NCBI GenBank assembly: GCA_021817255.1 | Contig: JAKAVO010000009.1 | Span: forward strand, 1-62,036 | DNA: 62,036 nucleotides | DNA from: Thermoplasmata archaeon | GTDB taxonomy: Archaea; Thermoplasmatota; Thermoplasmata; Thermoplasmatales; Thermoplasmataceae | Direction: 5' to 3' | Shown here: positions 26,398 to 35,597 of the stretch, in pieces | Layout: every line of letters begins with the position of its first letter | Numbering within the stretch: the first letter of the stretch is position 1 | The notes under the pieces: generated by a model | Database searches by the model: none | What the model saw: the letters and a program-made list of their open reading frames with translations, nothing else | Told to the model about the DNA's origin: nothing | Program-made: the position numbers and the translations under genes

Positions 26398-27784
26398 AAA
26401 TCTTACCTCTATTCAGTATTCCGTCTGGATCAAAATCTTTCTTGATGCCTTTCATTAATGTAAGCACTTCCATTGAGCCCCTTTCTTTCAACTCCTCAAG
26501 AAGCAATTCCTTCTTTTCAAGGCCAATCCCGTGTTCCGCTGATACGGAACCGCCATGTTTCAGTGCTATTTTTCCAAGTTCCATCTGGAACTTTTCAACC
26601 CTTTCCCTGTAGCCATTATCCTTCAGGTCCACCATTATATTGGCATGGATATTTCCATCACCAATATGCCCAAAAAGAAGTGCCTTTATTCTGAAATTTT
26701 TCATTGATCCTTCTATTTCTTTCAGGGAAGAGGGCAATTCGCTTGGTGGGACTACAACATCCCCAATTTCTATGTACTCATCCTTTGAGTCGCGTATCCC
26801 GAGCGATGAAGAATAGAGACCTTTCCTTGCTTCATACATAATTCTCATTTCATCCTTGTCCCTTGTGATCTTGATGTTGATTGGATTCTGTTCCTCTATG
26901 ATTTTCTTTGCCTCATCAAGTTTTCTGCCTATGGATTCATGTGTTGATGCTATGTCAATCATCAGGAGAAAATTGCTTCCTTCCGGGGAATCTATATTCT
27001 TGGCTTTTTTGATTGCATCCAGGGAGAGCCTGTCCATGAACTCAGCTATGTATGGGATTATTCCCTTTCCTTTGAGATTCGAAATTGACTTCCCCATGTT
27101 TTCTGAATCTTTGAAATAAGCAAGTATCCTTCCAATTTCTTCAGGAATAGGCCAGACTTTGAGGTACGCCTTGGTTATTACGGCCAGAGTCCCCTCATTT
27201 CCCACCATCAGCGCGGTTATATCATATCCTTTTGTCCTCTTCAGGGTCCTTCCCCCAACTTCAACGATTTTTCCATTGGGCAGTACAATTTCAAGCCCTA
27301 AAACCCATTCCTTTGTGGTCCCGTATGTACAAGCCCTGAGGCCTCCGGCATTTGTGGATATGCTGCCACCCACAGTGGCTGCCGTTGAACTTGCCGGGTC
27401 CGGCGGGTAGAAAAATCCCAGCTTGTTTAGGTATGCATTCAGATCATCAAGCCTGACTCCGGGTTCTGTAACTACATAACCATCCTCCACGTGCGCCTCG
27501 AGGATTTTATTCATTGCCGACATGCTTATTACTACTGAATCAGTGTATGGAACTGGAGATCCGGTCAATGCAGACCCGCCTGATCTCATAACAACTGATG
27601 TTTTGCTTTCATAACAGATTTTCATTATGTCAGCTATCTCTTCCCTGCTGCTTGCTATTGCAACTGCCCTCGGAATATTTCCTTCGTAATATGAAGAATC
27701 TTTCATATATGGAATCAGATCTTCCTTTTTTTCAAGGAGCCTCTTTCCAATCCTTTTTCTAATCTTTTGAATAGCGTCTGCCAT
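26390..27784 (-). CDS. FAD-linked oxidase, D-lactate or glycolate dehydrogenase (GlcD-like)
   Basis: This 464-aa flavoprotein has the FAD-binding PCMH fold with RSGGSALTGS, P-P-D-P-A-S-S-T-A-A-T-V-G-G, and the N-A-G-G segment. The C-terminal cap has FGHIGDGNIHANI and SAEHGIGLEKK, with metal- and substrate-binding His residues. These are hallmarks of GlcD/D-lactate dehydrogenases of the vanillyl-alcohol oxidase superfamily. It forms a two-gene operon with the Fe-S subunit. D-lactate is a plausible substrate because MurQ, encoded 26 kb away, releases it, but glycolate or D-2-hydroxyacids in general are equally possible by sequence. Confidence 0.88.
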   Translation of the reverse strand: MADAIQKIRKRIGKRLLEKKEDLIPYMKDSSYYEGNIPRAVAIASSREEIADIMKICYESKTSVVMRSGGSALTGSPVPYTDSVVISMSAMNKILEAHVEDGYVVTEPGVRLDDLNAYLNKLGFFYPPDPASSTAATVGGSISTNAGGLRACTYGTTKEWVLGLEIVLPNGKIVEVGGRTLKRTKGYDITALMVGNEGTLAVITKAYLKVWPIPEEIGRILAYFKDSENMGKSISNLKGKGIIPYIAEFMDRLSLDAIKKAKNIDSPEGSNFLLMIDIASTHESIGRKLDEAKKIIEEQNPINIKITRDKDEMRIMYEARKGLYSSSLGIRDSKDEYIEIGDVVVPPSELPSSLKEIEGSMKNFRIKALLFGHIGDGNIHANIMVDLKDNGYRERVEKFQMELGKIALKHGGSVSAEHGIGLEKKELLLEELKERGSMEVLTLMKGIKKDFDPDGILNRGKIFD

Positions 27785-27925
27785 TAGAATCTTCCCCTTG
27801 AGTGGTTATGTATTTGTCTGCTCTTAAAATTTGTGTTTAAACCTGTAAGTTAATGCATTGCCTGATAAATGGCGTTCAGATTTCATTATAAAAACGATGC
27901 TGCCTGAACTTAATGATATAAAAAA

Positions 27926-28000
27926 TGCAGGTGCCGGGATTTGGACCCGGGTTGAAAGCTTGGAAGGCTCTCGTGCTAGACCAGACTACACTACACCTGC
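27926..28000 (-). tRNA. tRNA-Gly (anticodon UCC)
   Basis: A 75-nt cloverleaf on the minus strand. The acceptor stem pairs GCAGGTG with CACCTGC and the discriminator is A. The anticodon loop is CTTCCAA (anticodon TCC) and the T arm carries GGTTCAAATCC. No intron and no encoded CCA. Confidence 0.95.
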
Positions 28001-28063
28001 TTGCAGGGATATTTAGTCTTCTTATTTATTTCTGTTTATAAGTTTTCTGATTTACTAAACAAA

Positions 28064-28732
28064 TCAAGAGAAGTACACAGTCTGGGTTATATTGAAGTAC
28101 CTTGAGCCTGAATGCAATTCTGTAACAAGTTTAGCTGATGCACTGCTGCCTAAATCCTTTAGATTTAAGTATATTGCACTATTTTTGTAATGCTGTGAAC
28201 CTATCAGTGTATTTGGCGATAATGACCCTGCAACATATGCAGTGGTTTTCACGTATGATACGTTGCCATTGAATGAAACCAGGTCCCTGAGTGAATAATT
28301 TGCTGGGCCAACTGAAAGCACATATTCACCATTTGTCTGGTTGACTGTGGCCCATACCCCATTATGGCTTGCCTGCAAAGTTAGTTCCGGTGATGTGTTG
28401 ATGCTGATTGGCGGATTCAGTGCAATGGACCAGAAAAGAATCGAGGCAAGCAGGAAAATCATAAGCATGTAGAATTTATGGCTCCCTTTTACAGGCAGTT
28501 TTATTCTTAATAATCCAAATATCTTGAAAAGCCCTGCAAACATCAATATGAACAACAATATTGAGATGTAATAATAGCCCTCTACCTGCAAGAATCCTTC
28601 CAGCAGACCCGAACCTATTGCAAGAAGAAACGCTACGATTGTGCTTTTTGCCCTGTCCTTTTCATACCTCAGGAATTGCTCCTCACTGAATTCTGGTTCT
28701 TCAAATAATGGTTCATTTTTAGGTTTAGGCAT
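28064..28732 (-). CDS. Hypothetical membrane protein
   Basis: I do not recognise this 222-aa protein. It has an acidic N-terminal segment, three membrane helices (about residues 29-46, 53-74 and 87-106) and a ~115-residue, Ser/Asn/Thr-rich extracytoplasmic part likely to be beta-structured. It starts 14 nt after the triosephosphate isomerase stop, so it is probably co-transcribed with it. Confidence 0.75.
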   Translation of the reverse strand: MPKPKNEPLFEEPEFSEEQFLRYEKDRAKSTIVAFLLAIGSGLLEGFLQVEGYYYISILLFILMFAGLFKIFGLLRIKLPVKGSHKFYMLMIFLLASILFWSIALNPPISINTSPELTLQASHNGVWATVNQTNGEYVLSVGPANYSLRDLVSFNGNVSYVKTTAYVAGSLSPNTLIGSQHYKNSAIYLNLKDLGSSASAKLVTELHSGSRYFNITQTVYFS

Positions 28733-28746
28733 TTTTTATGGGATAC

Positions 28747-29385
28747 TTATATCATTAATGAATTTAACGAGTGAAAAGGATCTTTTGACTTTACTACGCC
28801 TGATGAAACAAGTATGCCACCAGCTCCAAGCCCTTTAGAGATTTCAACATCCTTCTTATTGTTGATTCCGGCACCAACCAGCAGAGTGGATTTATATTTG
28901 TCGCATAATGCAACAGCCTGCTCAATTATATGTGGTTTTGCAGTTGCAACTGATATTTTGCCTCCAATAAGCTCTGTTGGCTCATAAGCTATTATATCTG
29001 CTCCCATATCGCATACTTCCCTTATCTCCTCAAGATCCTTAGAGCAGATGATTAATTTGAAGCCAAGTTCTTCTGCCCTCGCAATGGTGGATCTAATTAT
29101 AGGTTTAGAGACTCTTCTTTCTGAATGGTTCAGGAGAGATCCCTTAATTCCTGATGAAATCAGTTCTTCCATAATCACATGCCCCGTATAGGGGCCATAG
29201 GTTTCTGGATCTACATGCTGGGATATAAGATTTTTAAAATGGTTTCCCAGATGCGTTTTTGTCAATGGCACTGCAAACTTAATATTTTCACTGGATTCAG
29301 AATTGTTAAATGTTTTCAGTAGAATTTCAGTATTTTTCCCGGTGCTTTCGTTGTATGCCTTTAGGTTAACGATAGTTTGGAACAT
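28747..29385 (-). CDS. tpiA: Triosephosphate isomerase
   Basis: This 212-aa archaeal-type TIM converts dihydroxyacetone phosphate and glyceraldehyde-3-P. It shows the IVNLKAYNEST N-terminal strand with catalytic Lys, NHSERR with catalytic His, IAYEPTELIGG with catalytic Glu, and the phosphate-binding LVGAGI and GAGGILVSSGV loops. The ATG at 29385 was chosen because archaeal TIMs start a few residues before the VNLK motif and a TATA-like TTTTATTA sits about 20-25 nt upstream. Longer in-frame starts (ATG 29421, TTG 29442) would add unrelated residues. Confidence 0.93.
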   Translation of the reverse strand: MFQTIVNLKAYNESTGKNTEILLKTFNNSESSENIKFAVPLTKTHLGNHFKNLISQHVDPETYGPYTGHVIMEELISSGIKGSLLNHSERRVSKPIIRSTIARAEELGFKLIICSKDLEEIREVCDMGADIIAYEPTELIGGKISVATAKPHIIEQAVALCDKYKSTLLVGAGINNKKDVEISKGLGAGGILVSSGVVKSKDPFHSLNSLMI

Positions 29386-29521
29386 GTTATCTACTGTATA
29401 ATAAAAGCTTCTATAAAACATATTTTCCTGCTTATCTGCCAACTGAATATGCGGTTTTTACGTATAAATCATACTTACAACAATGAAAATCTTTAAACCA
29501 ATGTAAAGATTTAGGTTAGCT

Positions 29522-29595
29522 GGGTCTGTAGCTTAGCCAGGTAGAGCGATGGACTCTTAATCCATAGGCCGGGGGTTCGAACCCCCTCAGACCCG
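29522..29595 (+). tRNA. tRNA-Lys (anticodon CUU)
   Basis: A 74-nt cloverleaf. The acceptor stem pairs GGGTCTG with CAGACCC, the anticodon loop is CTCTTAA (anticodon CTT), and the T arm has GGTTCGAACC. Discriminator G. No intron and no encoded CCA. Confidence 0.95.
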
Positions 29596-29869
29596 CTTCT
29601 TTTTTCATTGTAGAGCTTTTACAGGCATCGGATTGCAAGCATTTTGCTTGCCATTGAGTTTCACTTCAATGCGCTGGAGTGAGAAGAGATTGCAGAAACT
29701 GCAAAGAAGTAGGACACCAGATAATGAGCTTGCAAACCTGCATCAACATGGGATTCCCGTGATCATGTGCATTTTAAATGGAATTTTAGGTGAAACGTGC
29801 AAAAAGAGTGATCTACTGGATAACTCTCCTTTGACCAGGGATTTAACTAACTTATATTCACTGATTTGT

Positions 29870-30793
29870 TCATATAAAATCCCATATGTCTTCTGAGTAC
29901 GGAATCAGGTATTTCACTATAACTTCATTTTCTGTCTCTTCAGCTACCTGATAAAGAACCTGGTAAAATTCGTATAATACATCTGTAGGAATGAAAACAG
30001 TAACTTCAATTTTTCCAGACTGCATTTTTCCAAAATATGCAGTTCTCATTATATGGTTCTCGTTTGCTCTATTTCTAACCATGAAAGGAAACGGAGTTCT
30101 GAGTTCTATTTGATAAAGATGAGATTTTGCGTCGATAACAGGTAAACCTTCTACGGGCAAGTCACAATATACAATTGCATTAATATCACCTCTAAAGGCA
30201 CCACTGGTTTTTACCTCTGCGATTATGTTTGGGCTGTCCGGAATTTCTTTAACGTATATGTCCTCTCTGTTTAGTGGCGTTACAAATGTCACTATGGAAA
30301 GAGAGTATTCCTTGTTTATGTCGCTCATAATTTTCATTATGCCCGTGCTTGGCCCTAGCCGTACTAATCTTATATTTCTGGAATCTTTGGCATATTTTGA
30401 TAATACGGAAGAAACTTTCTTGATTTCACTGCTATGAAATCTTGCATAAAAGTTCAGAAATCCATCTTTTAAGTCAGAACCGTTGAGAATAAGCGAAGGA
30501 ATTTCAATCAATTTGCTTATTACGAGGAATTCTTTTTCGTTGCTTAAAGGAGAGTCGACAACAAATGATGTTTCCCTTTCTGTTGCATTGAACTTGCTCA
30601 ACAACATATTGAGTTTCTGAATTTTATTATTTTTTGGAAAGTAAGTGCTTAACCAGATTTCTCCTTCCTTATCATAAACAAAAATGGGCAGCTTAAGGCC
30701 AAGATCAGCTGTTGCCTTAAAAAACTCCGTATTCTGCCTAACTTTCAATGTTAGACACATATCAAGAGCTTTATCCATGTCCTTAATGAGCAT
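29870..30793 (-). CDS. Unknown lineage-specific family, paralogue A
   Basis: This 307-aa protein is the most divergent of four related proteins in the window. It shares with them an N-terminal mixed alpha/beta region, a central V-R-L-G-P-S-T-G-I motif (consensus Y-L-G-P-S-G-G, about residue 147) followed by an I-N-K-E-Y-S-L-S-I-V strand, and a C-terminal part. There is no signal peptide, no membrane segment and no helix-turn-helix I can see. The central G-P-S-x-G followed by a strand resembles, loosely, the sensory part of Bat/HTH_10 regulators, but without the DNA-binding end. Function unknown. Confidence 0.7.
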   Translation of the reverse strand: MLIKDMDKALDMCLTLKVRQNTEFFKATADLGLKLPIFVYDKEGEIWLSTYFPKNNKIQKLNMLLSKFNATERETSFVVDSPLSNEKEFLVISKLIEIPSLILNGSDLKDGFLNFYARFHSSEIKKVSSVLSKYAKDSRNIRLVRLGPSTGIMKIMSDINKEYSLSIVTFVTPLNREDIYVKEIPDSPNIIAEVKTSGAFRGDINAIVYCDLPVEGLPVIDAKSHLYQIELRTPFPFMVRNRANENHIMRTAYFGKMQSGKIEVTVFIPTDVLYEFYQVLYQVAEETENEVIVKYLIPYSEDIWDFI

Positions 30794-31148
30794 GTTTCAT
30801 AAACCCATTCTGGGATTTAATTTTTTTTAGTAAATTTATAGACATCCATTTATCTATATGAATGTTACTATTCTAAATTGCCATAAAGTCCTTTAAAATT
30901 CCCGACAAATGCCAGAAGTTTGAGATATTGATCAAGATTTTTTTAAAAATATATAAATTATTGTATTATTTGTTGGACTTTTTGCATAAATTATAGGATA
31001 CTGAAAATGCTGTTTTTTAAACATACAATATTTAATACAAAATTTGAAAAAGTCTTAAATTGTGTTATCGGTTATCAGGCATGGCGAAGAATTCTTTTGA
31101 AAACCATTTGTAAAAGAATATTATAGTAGAAAATAATATCAGAAAGAT
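30794..31148. other. Intergenic region between divergent paralogues A and B (355 bp)
   Basis: Very AT-rich, with several T- or A-runs (for example 30826-30836 and 30948-30962) and TATA-like stretches facing both ways, as expected for a divergent promoter region. I see no repeat array, RNA gene or credible open frame in it. Confidence 0.5.
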
Positions 31149-32081
31149 ATGGTAGTGAATGCTAAGTTTCGGGAACTTGACATTCTCGACTGGAAAGTCC
31201 AGATTTCATTTACTACGGAAAATGCTTTAACTAGGGCTTCCAGAAACCTGAAAATCAACTCTGAAGTTGGTCTTTATTTTGATGGAAAGAATACAGAAGT
31301 TGATCTATTCTTCCAGAACAGGGCAAATATGGAAAGGGACCTGAATATATTCCTTAGGGAGTTTGAAGGGATTCTTGAAAACGATATCTGGAGAATTAAG
31401 AGAAACAAAATAGAACGCCTTGATTATATAAAGGTCATTGAAAACATCCTTGACATTCAAACCATAGTCATGACATCCATATGGATAGATGATGGCGTAT
31501 TTCACGCTGAATTTATCTTTAACCGTTCCCTCACAAGAGAAATTTCAGGCATTATTCTGGATAAACTTGTCAAGATAGAGGGGGCAAAGCTCGAATATAT
31601 TGGCCCAAACAATGGGTTTTTTGGAATATTGGAAGAAATAAACAAACGTTGTGAGCTATCAATAATTCAACTGGAAATACTCCCGCCAAAAAAAGAACTG
31701 AAGATGCCTGAGAACCCCATGGGAGATCACTGGATCAGAATACTGAAAAAACCATATAGCACAGACTTCATAAAAGGAGTATACGTAGTGAGTGGAGAAC
31801 CCACGAAACCTGAAGCACTTACAGAAGTAATCAACAATAAGGTTTATGAAGCAAAATCTGACAATAAACTTCTCTCATATTTTATTTCAGGAATGCACGT
31901 AAAACGAATACCGACAATAGCGGCAATACAGCGGTTAGACATACCGGATTTTCGCCTGTGGATTGTTTTTCCATCCTTATTCAGGAATGAAATCTTGAAA
32001 ATTGCAGCAGATGCAAGGGAAGACCTGCCGGAATGGCATCCCACTTTGAAAGAGCTTTATTCATTCAAAGAAATTGTGTAG
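31149..32081 (+). CDS. Unknown lineage-specific family, paralogue B
   Basis: This 310-aa protein belongs to the four-member family. It begins with L-D-W-K-V-Q-I-S-F (shared with paralogues C and D), has a S-E-V-G-x-Y segment followed by a W-R-I-K-R block, the strand I-W-I-D-D-G-V-F-H-A-E-F, and the core EYIGPNNGF followed by I-N-K-R-C-E-L-S-I-I. A segment N-P-M-G-D-H-W-I-R-I-L-K-K-P is nearly identical in paralogue D. No membrane helix or signal peptide. Function unknown; soluble, probably cytosolic. Confidence 0.75.
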   Translation: MVVNAKFRELDILDWKVQISFTTENALTRASRNLKINSEVGLYFDGKNTEVDLFFQNRANMERDLNIFLREFEGILENDIWRIKRNKIERLDYIKVIENILDIQTIVMTSIWIDDGVFHAEFIFNRSLTREISGIILDKLVKIEGAKLEYIGPNNGFFGILEEINKRCELSIIQLEILPPKKELKMPENPMGDHWIRILKKPYSTDFIKGVYVVSGEPTKPEALTEVINNKVYEAKSDNKLLSYFISGMHVKRIPTIAAIQRLDIPDFRLWIVFPSLFRNEILKIAADAREDLPEWHPTLKELYSFKEIV

Positions 32082-32203
32082 GTTAAATTTCAAAAGAATC
32101 ATTAACATCCATTTTCAGATTGATGAAAGATCATTAATGCATGAGTTCCGGGGTTTTCAAAACATACTTAAAATATCCATTATACATCTATCATTTGGTC
32201 GGG

Positions 32204-33367
32204 ATGGATATTGACAAAGCATTAGAAAAAATATTTCCAGGGATACTGGACCTGTCTAAAGAGATCTATGGGCTTGCAGAACCTGGAAGCGAGGAGATTG
32301 AATCTTCAAGGCTATTATCAGAATATTTGAGTGAAAATGGATTCAAAGTTGAGAAAAACTACAAAGAAATGAAGACAGCATTCCGTGCTGATAATGGCCA
32401 TAAGGGCTTGAGGGTCGGCCTCCTGGCGGAGTATGATGCACTCCCAAATGGCCATTCCTGTGGGCATAACCTTATTGCCGCATGGGCTGCTGGCACCGCT
32501 GCATCCCTTAATATGCTCGATAAAGGCATTAATGTCCAGGTATTTGGCACGCCCTCTGAGGAGGGAAATGGCCCATATGCAGGCAGCAAATGCATGCTCG
32601 CAGATATGGGCGCTTTCAAGGGAGTGGATTTTGTCATAGGAGTCCATCCGGATGATAGATGGGGAGTTGGCGGAAAAACACTCGCTGATACAACACTTGA
32701 GCTGAAGTTTAGGGGAAGATCGGCACATGGGGCTGATTCCCCTGAAAAGGGAATAAACGCACTTGACGCTGCAGTTGCAGCATATGGCGTTATCAATAGC
32801 TTAAGAGGCTGGGCTAAGCTTGATAAGCACCTTGTGGTTGGAATGATTTTCACTGAAGCTGGAAAAGCTACCAATGTTGTTCCCGACAAAGCAACACTTC
32901 AGGTTGAATTTAGATCCACCTCCACTGAATTCCTGGCTGAATTTGAAAATAAGGTCAGGGAAGCAGCAAATGGAGTGGCATCAGCCTACGGGGCAGATTT
33001 GATAATAGATCAGGCAACCCCACTGTACAAGACATATGTCAACAACAGTGCTTTAGACTCAATTTTGAAAGAAACGCTTTCCAGTATGGGCATTGATGCT
33101 TCAGACAATGGTTCTGGCAATGAATTTCCTTCTGGAAGCACGGATGAAGCAAATGTAAGCTGGGTGGTTCCTACAGGGCACCTTGATTTCCCAATTGGCT
33201 ACACCGGAATACCGGGGCATTCTGATGAGTTCAGGGAGGCAGCTAACCCGGATAATGCCAAATATTCTTTGTATAAGGCAATTCAGGTTGCAGCAGGTGC
33301 AATTTTGCAGATATCAAGAGAAAATAAGATCGGACAGATTAGAAATTGTTTCAAGAGTGGTGAATGA
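32204..33367 (+). CDS. M20-family amidohydrolase (aminoacylase/AbgB-like)
   Basis: This 387-aa metallo-hydrolase has LLAEYDALPNGHSCGHNL with metal ligands, the GTPSEEGNGPYAG segment with catalytic Glu, and RGRSAHGADSPEKGINALDA in the dimerisation/lid domain. It is closest to the M20D group that cleaves N-acyl amino acids or dipeptides such as aminobenzoyl-glutamate. I chose ATG 32204 because TTAAAATA lies about 30 nt upstream; an ATG at 32141 would add 21 unrelated residues. It could finish peptide or acyl-amino acid breakdown, but the substrate is not known. Confidence 0.87.
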   Translation: MDIDKALEKIFPGILDLSKEIYGLAEPGSEEIESSRLLSEYLSENGFKVEKNYKEMKTAFRADNGHKGLRVGLLAEYDALPNGHSCGHNLIAAWAAGTAASLNMLDKGINVQVFGTPSEEGNGPYAGSKCMLADMGAFKGVDFVIGVHPDDRWGVGGKTLADTTLELKFRGRSAHGADSPEKGINALDAAVAAYGVINSLRGWAKLDKHLVVGMIFTEAGKATNVVPDKATLQVEFRSTSTEFLAEFENKVREAANGVASAYGADLIIDQATPLYKTYVNNSALDSILKETLSSMGIDASDNGSGNEFPSGSTDEANVSWVVPTGHLDFPIGYTGIPGHSDEFREAANPDNAKYSLYKAIQVAAGAILQISRENKIGQIRNCFKSGE

Positions 33368-33508
33368 TGCCCGCCAATTCACTAAAAAACCATTCACTAT
33401 AAGAAGAAAATTCTCGTTGTTATTTCTCTATTCCGCCAAAAGACAGAACAAGCCTCGGAGAAATCTTATTTATCGTTTAAGAAAGGGAAGAGTGCTTATT
33501 GTTTGCTC

Positions 33509-33700
33509 TCAATCCCTGTAATCCTCAACTTCCTCAAGAGACCTGTTTACGAGGTCTGTTATTGAGCTTGAGCTTCGCATATCATGGAACCGCTGTGCGT
33601 GTGCCCGCACATGTTCTTCTGCCTCTTCCCTTGTTTTTGCCGTCATTTCATAATCGCATTCTTTGCCGGTATTTCTGCATCTGAACCTGAACTTTGACAT
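33509..33700 (-). CDS. DUF1059 family small protein
   Basis: This 63-aa protein matches the DUF1059 pattern: FRFRCRNTGKECDYEM at the start with two cysteines, then T-R-E-E-A-E-E-H-V-R-A-H-A-Q-R-F-H. Members are small predicted metal-binding proteins of unknown function, common in archaea and actinobacteria. It stands alone between convergent and divergent neighbours. Confidence 0.8.
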   Translation of the reverse strand: MSKFRFRCRNTGKECDYEMTAKTREEAEEHVRAHAQRFHDMRSSSSITDLVNRSLEEVEDYRD

Positions 33701-33790
33701 GTGCTAGTATTTAGAAGGATATATTAAAAATTTTGTTGCCATTGTTTCGGAACCCTGATTGTGAAATCAAAATTACTATATGGATTTAAA

Positions 33791-33799
33791 TTTATATAG
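33791..33799 (+). promoter_or_regulatory. TATA-like box upstream of hutH
   Basis: TTTATATAG with a preceding AT-rich stretch lies about 45 nt before ATG 33841. Transcription would begin near 33818-33820, downstream of the alternative GTG at 33811, which argues for the ATG start. Confidence 0.4.
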
Positions 33800-33840
33800 T
33801 TGCTTCATAAGTGTTAAATCTATTAAAATCAATTACGACC

Positions 33841-35352
33841 ATGGACATGGAGTTTGTTGAAATAGACGGTTTTACAATGAATGTGGAGATGTTTTATGGC
33901 ATCGTTGTCAAAAGGAAAAAAGTAAAAATTTCTGGAATAACAAAGGAAAACGTTCAGAAATCACGGAATTCCCTTCAGAAACTTATTATGTCCGGAAATA
34001 ATATTTATGGAGTCAATACTGGATTTGGGAGCCTTTTAAACAGGAAGATAAAGCCTGAGGAAGAGAAGCAACTGCAGGTCAATTTAATAAGAAGCCATTC
34101 CGCTGGATATGGTGAACCTCTCAGCGAAGAAAAGGTCCGGGGCATAATGCTTGTTAGGGCTAACAGCCTTTGCCGGGGCCAATCCGGGTGCACCACTGGC
34201 CTTGTCGAAAAAATCCTTGAATTTCTTAATTCCGAGATTTATCCCTATGTCCCTGAATTTGGTTCTGTTGGCGCCAGTGGAGACCTTGCCCCTTTATCCC
34301 ATATACTCCTGGCAATGATGGGCGAGGGTGAAATAATTGAGAATGGAGAGAGAAAGAACGCCAGCGAAATTCTTGGTAAAAAGCAAATCAGGCCCTACGA
34401 GCTGAGAGAGAAAGAGGCTCTTGCTTTCAATAATGGCACTGCAGCCATCACAGGCATAGGAATGCTTGAAACTATAAAAGCAAAGCAAAATATAGCCCTT
34501 GCAACCGGATCAGCTATTCTCTCAATGGAAGCACTTGGTGCAACAAAGAAAGCCTTCACTCCATGGGTTTTGAAGGCAAGGGATCAGCCTGGGCAGGCCA
34601 GGATAGGATCGGCTTTATACTCCAGGCTCGATGGAAGCTTGAGCATAGAAAAAGGGGATAAAAACAGGGTACAGGATGCATATACATTAAGGTGCACACC
34701 ACAGGTCTTTGGGGCTGTTCTGGATACAATCAATTACGCAGAGTCTGTGCTGATCAGGGAAATGAACTCTACAACTGATAATCCTCTGATAAACGGGGAA
34801 GAGTACATCTCAGCTGGCAATTTTCATGGAGAGCCTGTGGCTCTTGTGTGCGATTTTCTTGCGATCGCCCTTACAGACATGGGCAATATGATTGAGAGGA
34901 GAATAGCCAGAATAACAGACGAAAACTTGAGTGGACTGGATGCTTTTCTTGTAAAGAACAACGGGCTGAATTCGGGATTCATGCTTGCCCAATACACAGC
35001 AGCAGCATTATGCAACAGGAATAAAATTCTTGCATATCCGGGTTCAGCTGATACCATACCCACATGCGCTAACCAGGAAGACCACGTCAGCATGGGTGCA
35101 AATTCTGCCAATAAATTAACCGAGATTAATAAGAATGTCAACAGGATTGTATCCACAGAATATGTTCTGGCTTTGCAGGGCATGGATCTTAAAAAAGACA
35201 ACTATTCTCCTTTCTCAGAAATGATTAGGAATAAGGCAAGAAAACACGTAACATTCCTTGAAGAGGACAGGCCAATCTATAAGGATATGGACAAAATGCA
35301 ACTTATAATGAGGGATTTTGCAGAGGAAATCATGAAAGATTTATTTTATTAA
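33841..35352 (+). CDS. hutH: Histidine ammonia-lyase HutH
   Basis: This 503-aa enzyme removes ammonia from L-histidine to give urocanate. The Ala-Ser-Gly that cyclises to the MIO electrophile is at residues 145-147 within GSVGASGDLAPLSH, and Y-G-V-N-T-G-F-G near residue 56 and the F-N-N-G-T block are present. Tyrosine or phenylalanine ammonia-lyase activity is less likely because of the histidase-like motifs, but cannot be excluded by eye. No other hut gene lies nearby. Start chosen as ATG 33841 (ATG 33847 also possible). Confidence 0.92.
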   Translation: MDMEFVEIDGFTMNVEMFYGIVVKRKKVKISGITKENVQKSRNSLQKLIMSGNNIYGVNTGFGSLLNRKIKPEEEKQLQVNLIRSHSAGYGEPLSEEKVRGIMLVRANSLCRGQSGCTTGLVEKILEFLNSEIYPYVPEFGSVGASGDLAPLSHILLAMMGEGEIIENGERKNASEILGKKQIRPYELREKEALAFNNGTAAITGIGMLETIKAKQNIALATGSAILSMEALGATKKAFTPWVLKARDQPGQARIGSALYSRLDGSLSIEKGDKNRVQDAYTLRCTPQVFGAVLDTINYAESVLIREMNSTTDNPLINGEEYISAGNFHGEPVALVCDFLAIALTDMGNMIERRIARITDENLSGLDAFLVKNNGLNSGFMLAQYTAAALCNRNKILAYPGSADTIPTCANQEDHVSMGANSANKLTEINKNVNRIVSTEYVLALQGMDLKKDNYSPFSEMIRNKARKHVTFLEEDRPIYKDMDKMQLIMRDFAEEIMKDLFY

Positions 35353-35561
35353 TATTGTAATCTGTTTTGCTATTCAGATGCTTTAACTCTGTCACGATCA
35401 TTTCTAATAGATTGCTGAATTTAATAAAGATCCTTTTGAAGTTCTTTTTTTAGCTGGAATTGCAATCTGTGAACGGGCAAAGTTTTGCGGAATGCACTTA
35501 TTAAAATAAGGAATAAAGCCGTTGGTGGGAAATTTTCCAAAGCCCATCAATATTTTTGGCC

Positions 35562-35597
35562 CCTAAATCTCAATATGGGTAGGGGTTGAGATTTAGG
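35562..35597. terminator. Perfect 12-bp hairpin at the hutH / paralogue C convergent junction
   Basis: CCTAAATCTCAA (35562-35573) and TTGAGATTTAGG (35586-35597) pair perfectly around a 12-base loop that is G-rich (TATGGGTAGGGG). The hairpin ends one base before the stop codon of paralogue C on the minus strand and lies 209 bp after hutH. It could act as a terminator or 3'-end processing signal for one or both genes. Hairpin terminators are not the usual archaeal mechanism, so the role is uncertain, but the repeat itself is certain. Confidence 0.55.

Noticed and set aside
29633-29896. 87-codon open frame after tRNA-Lys
   Set aside because: Starts at TTG, overlaps the end of paralogue A on the other strand and has no recognised domain; more likely chance.
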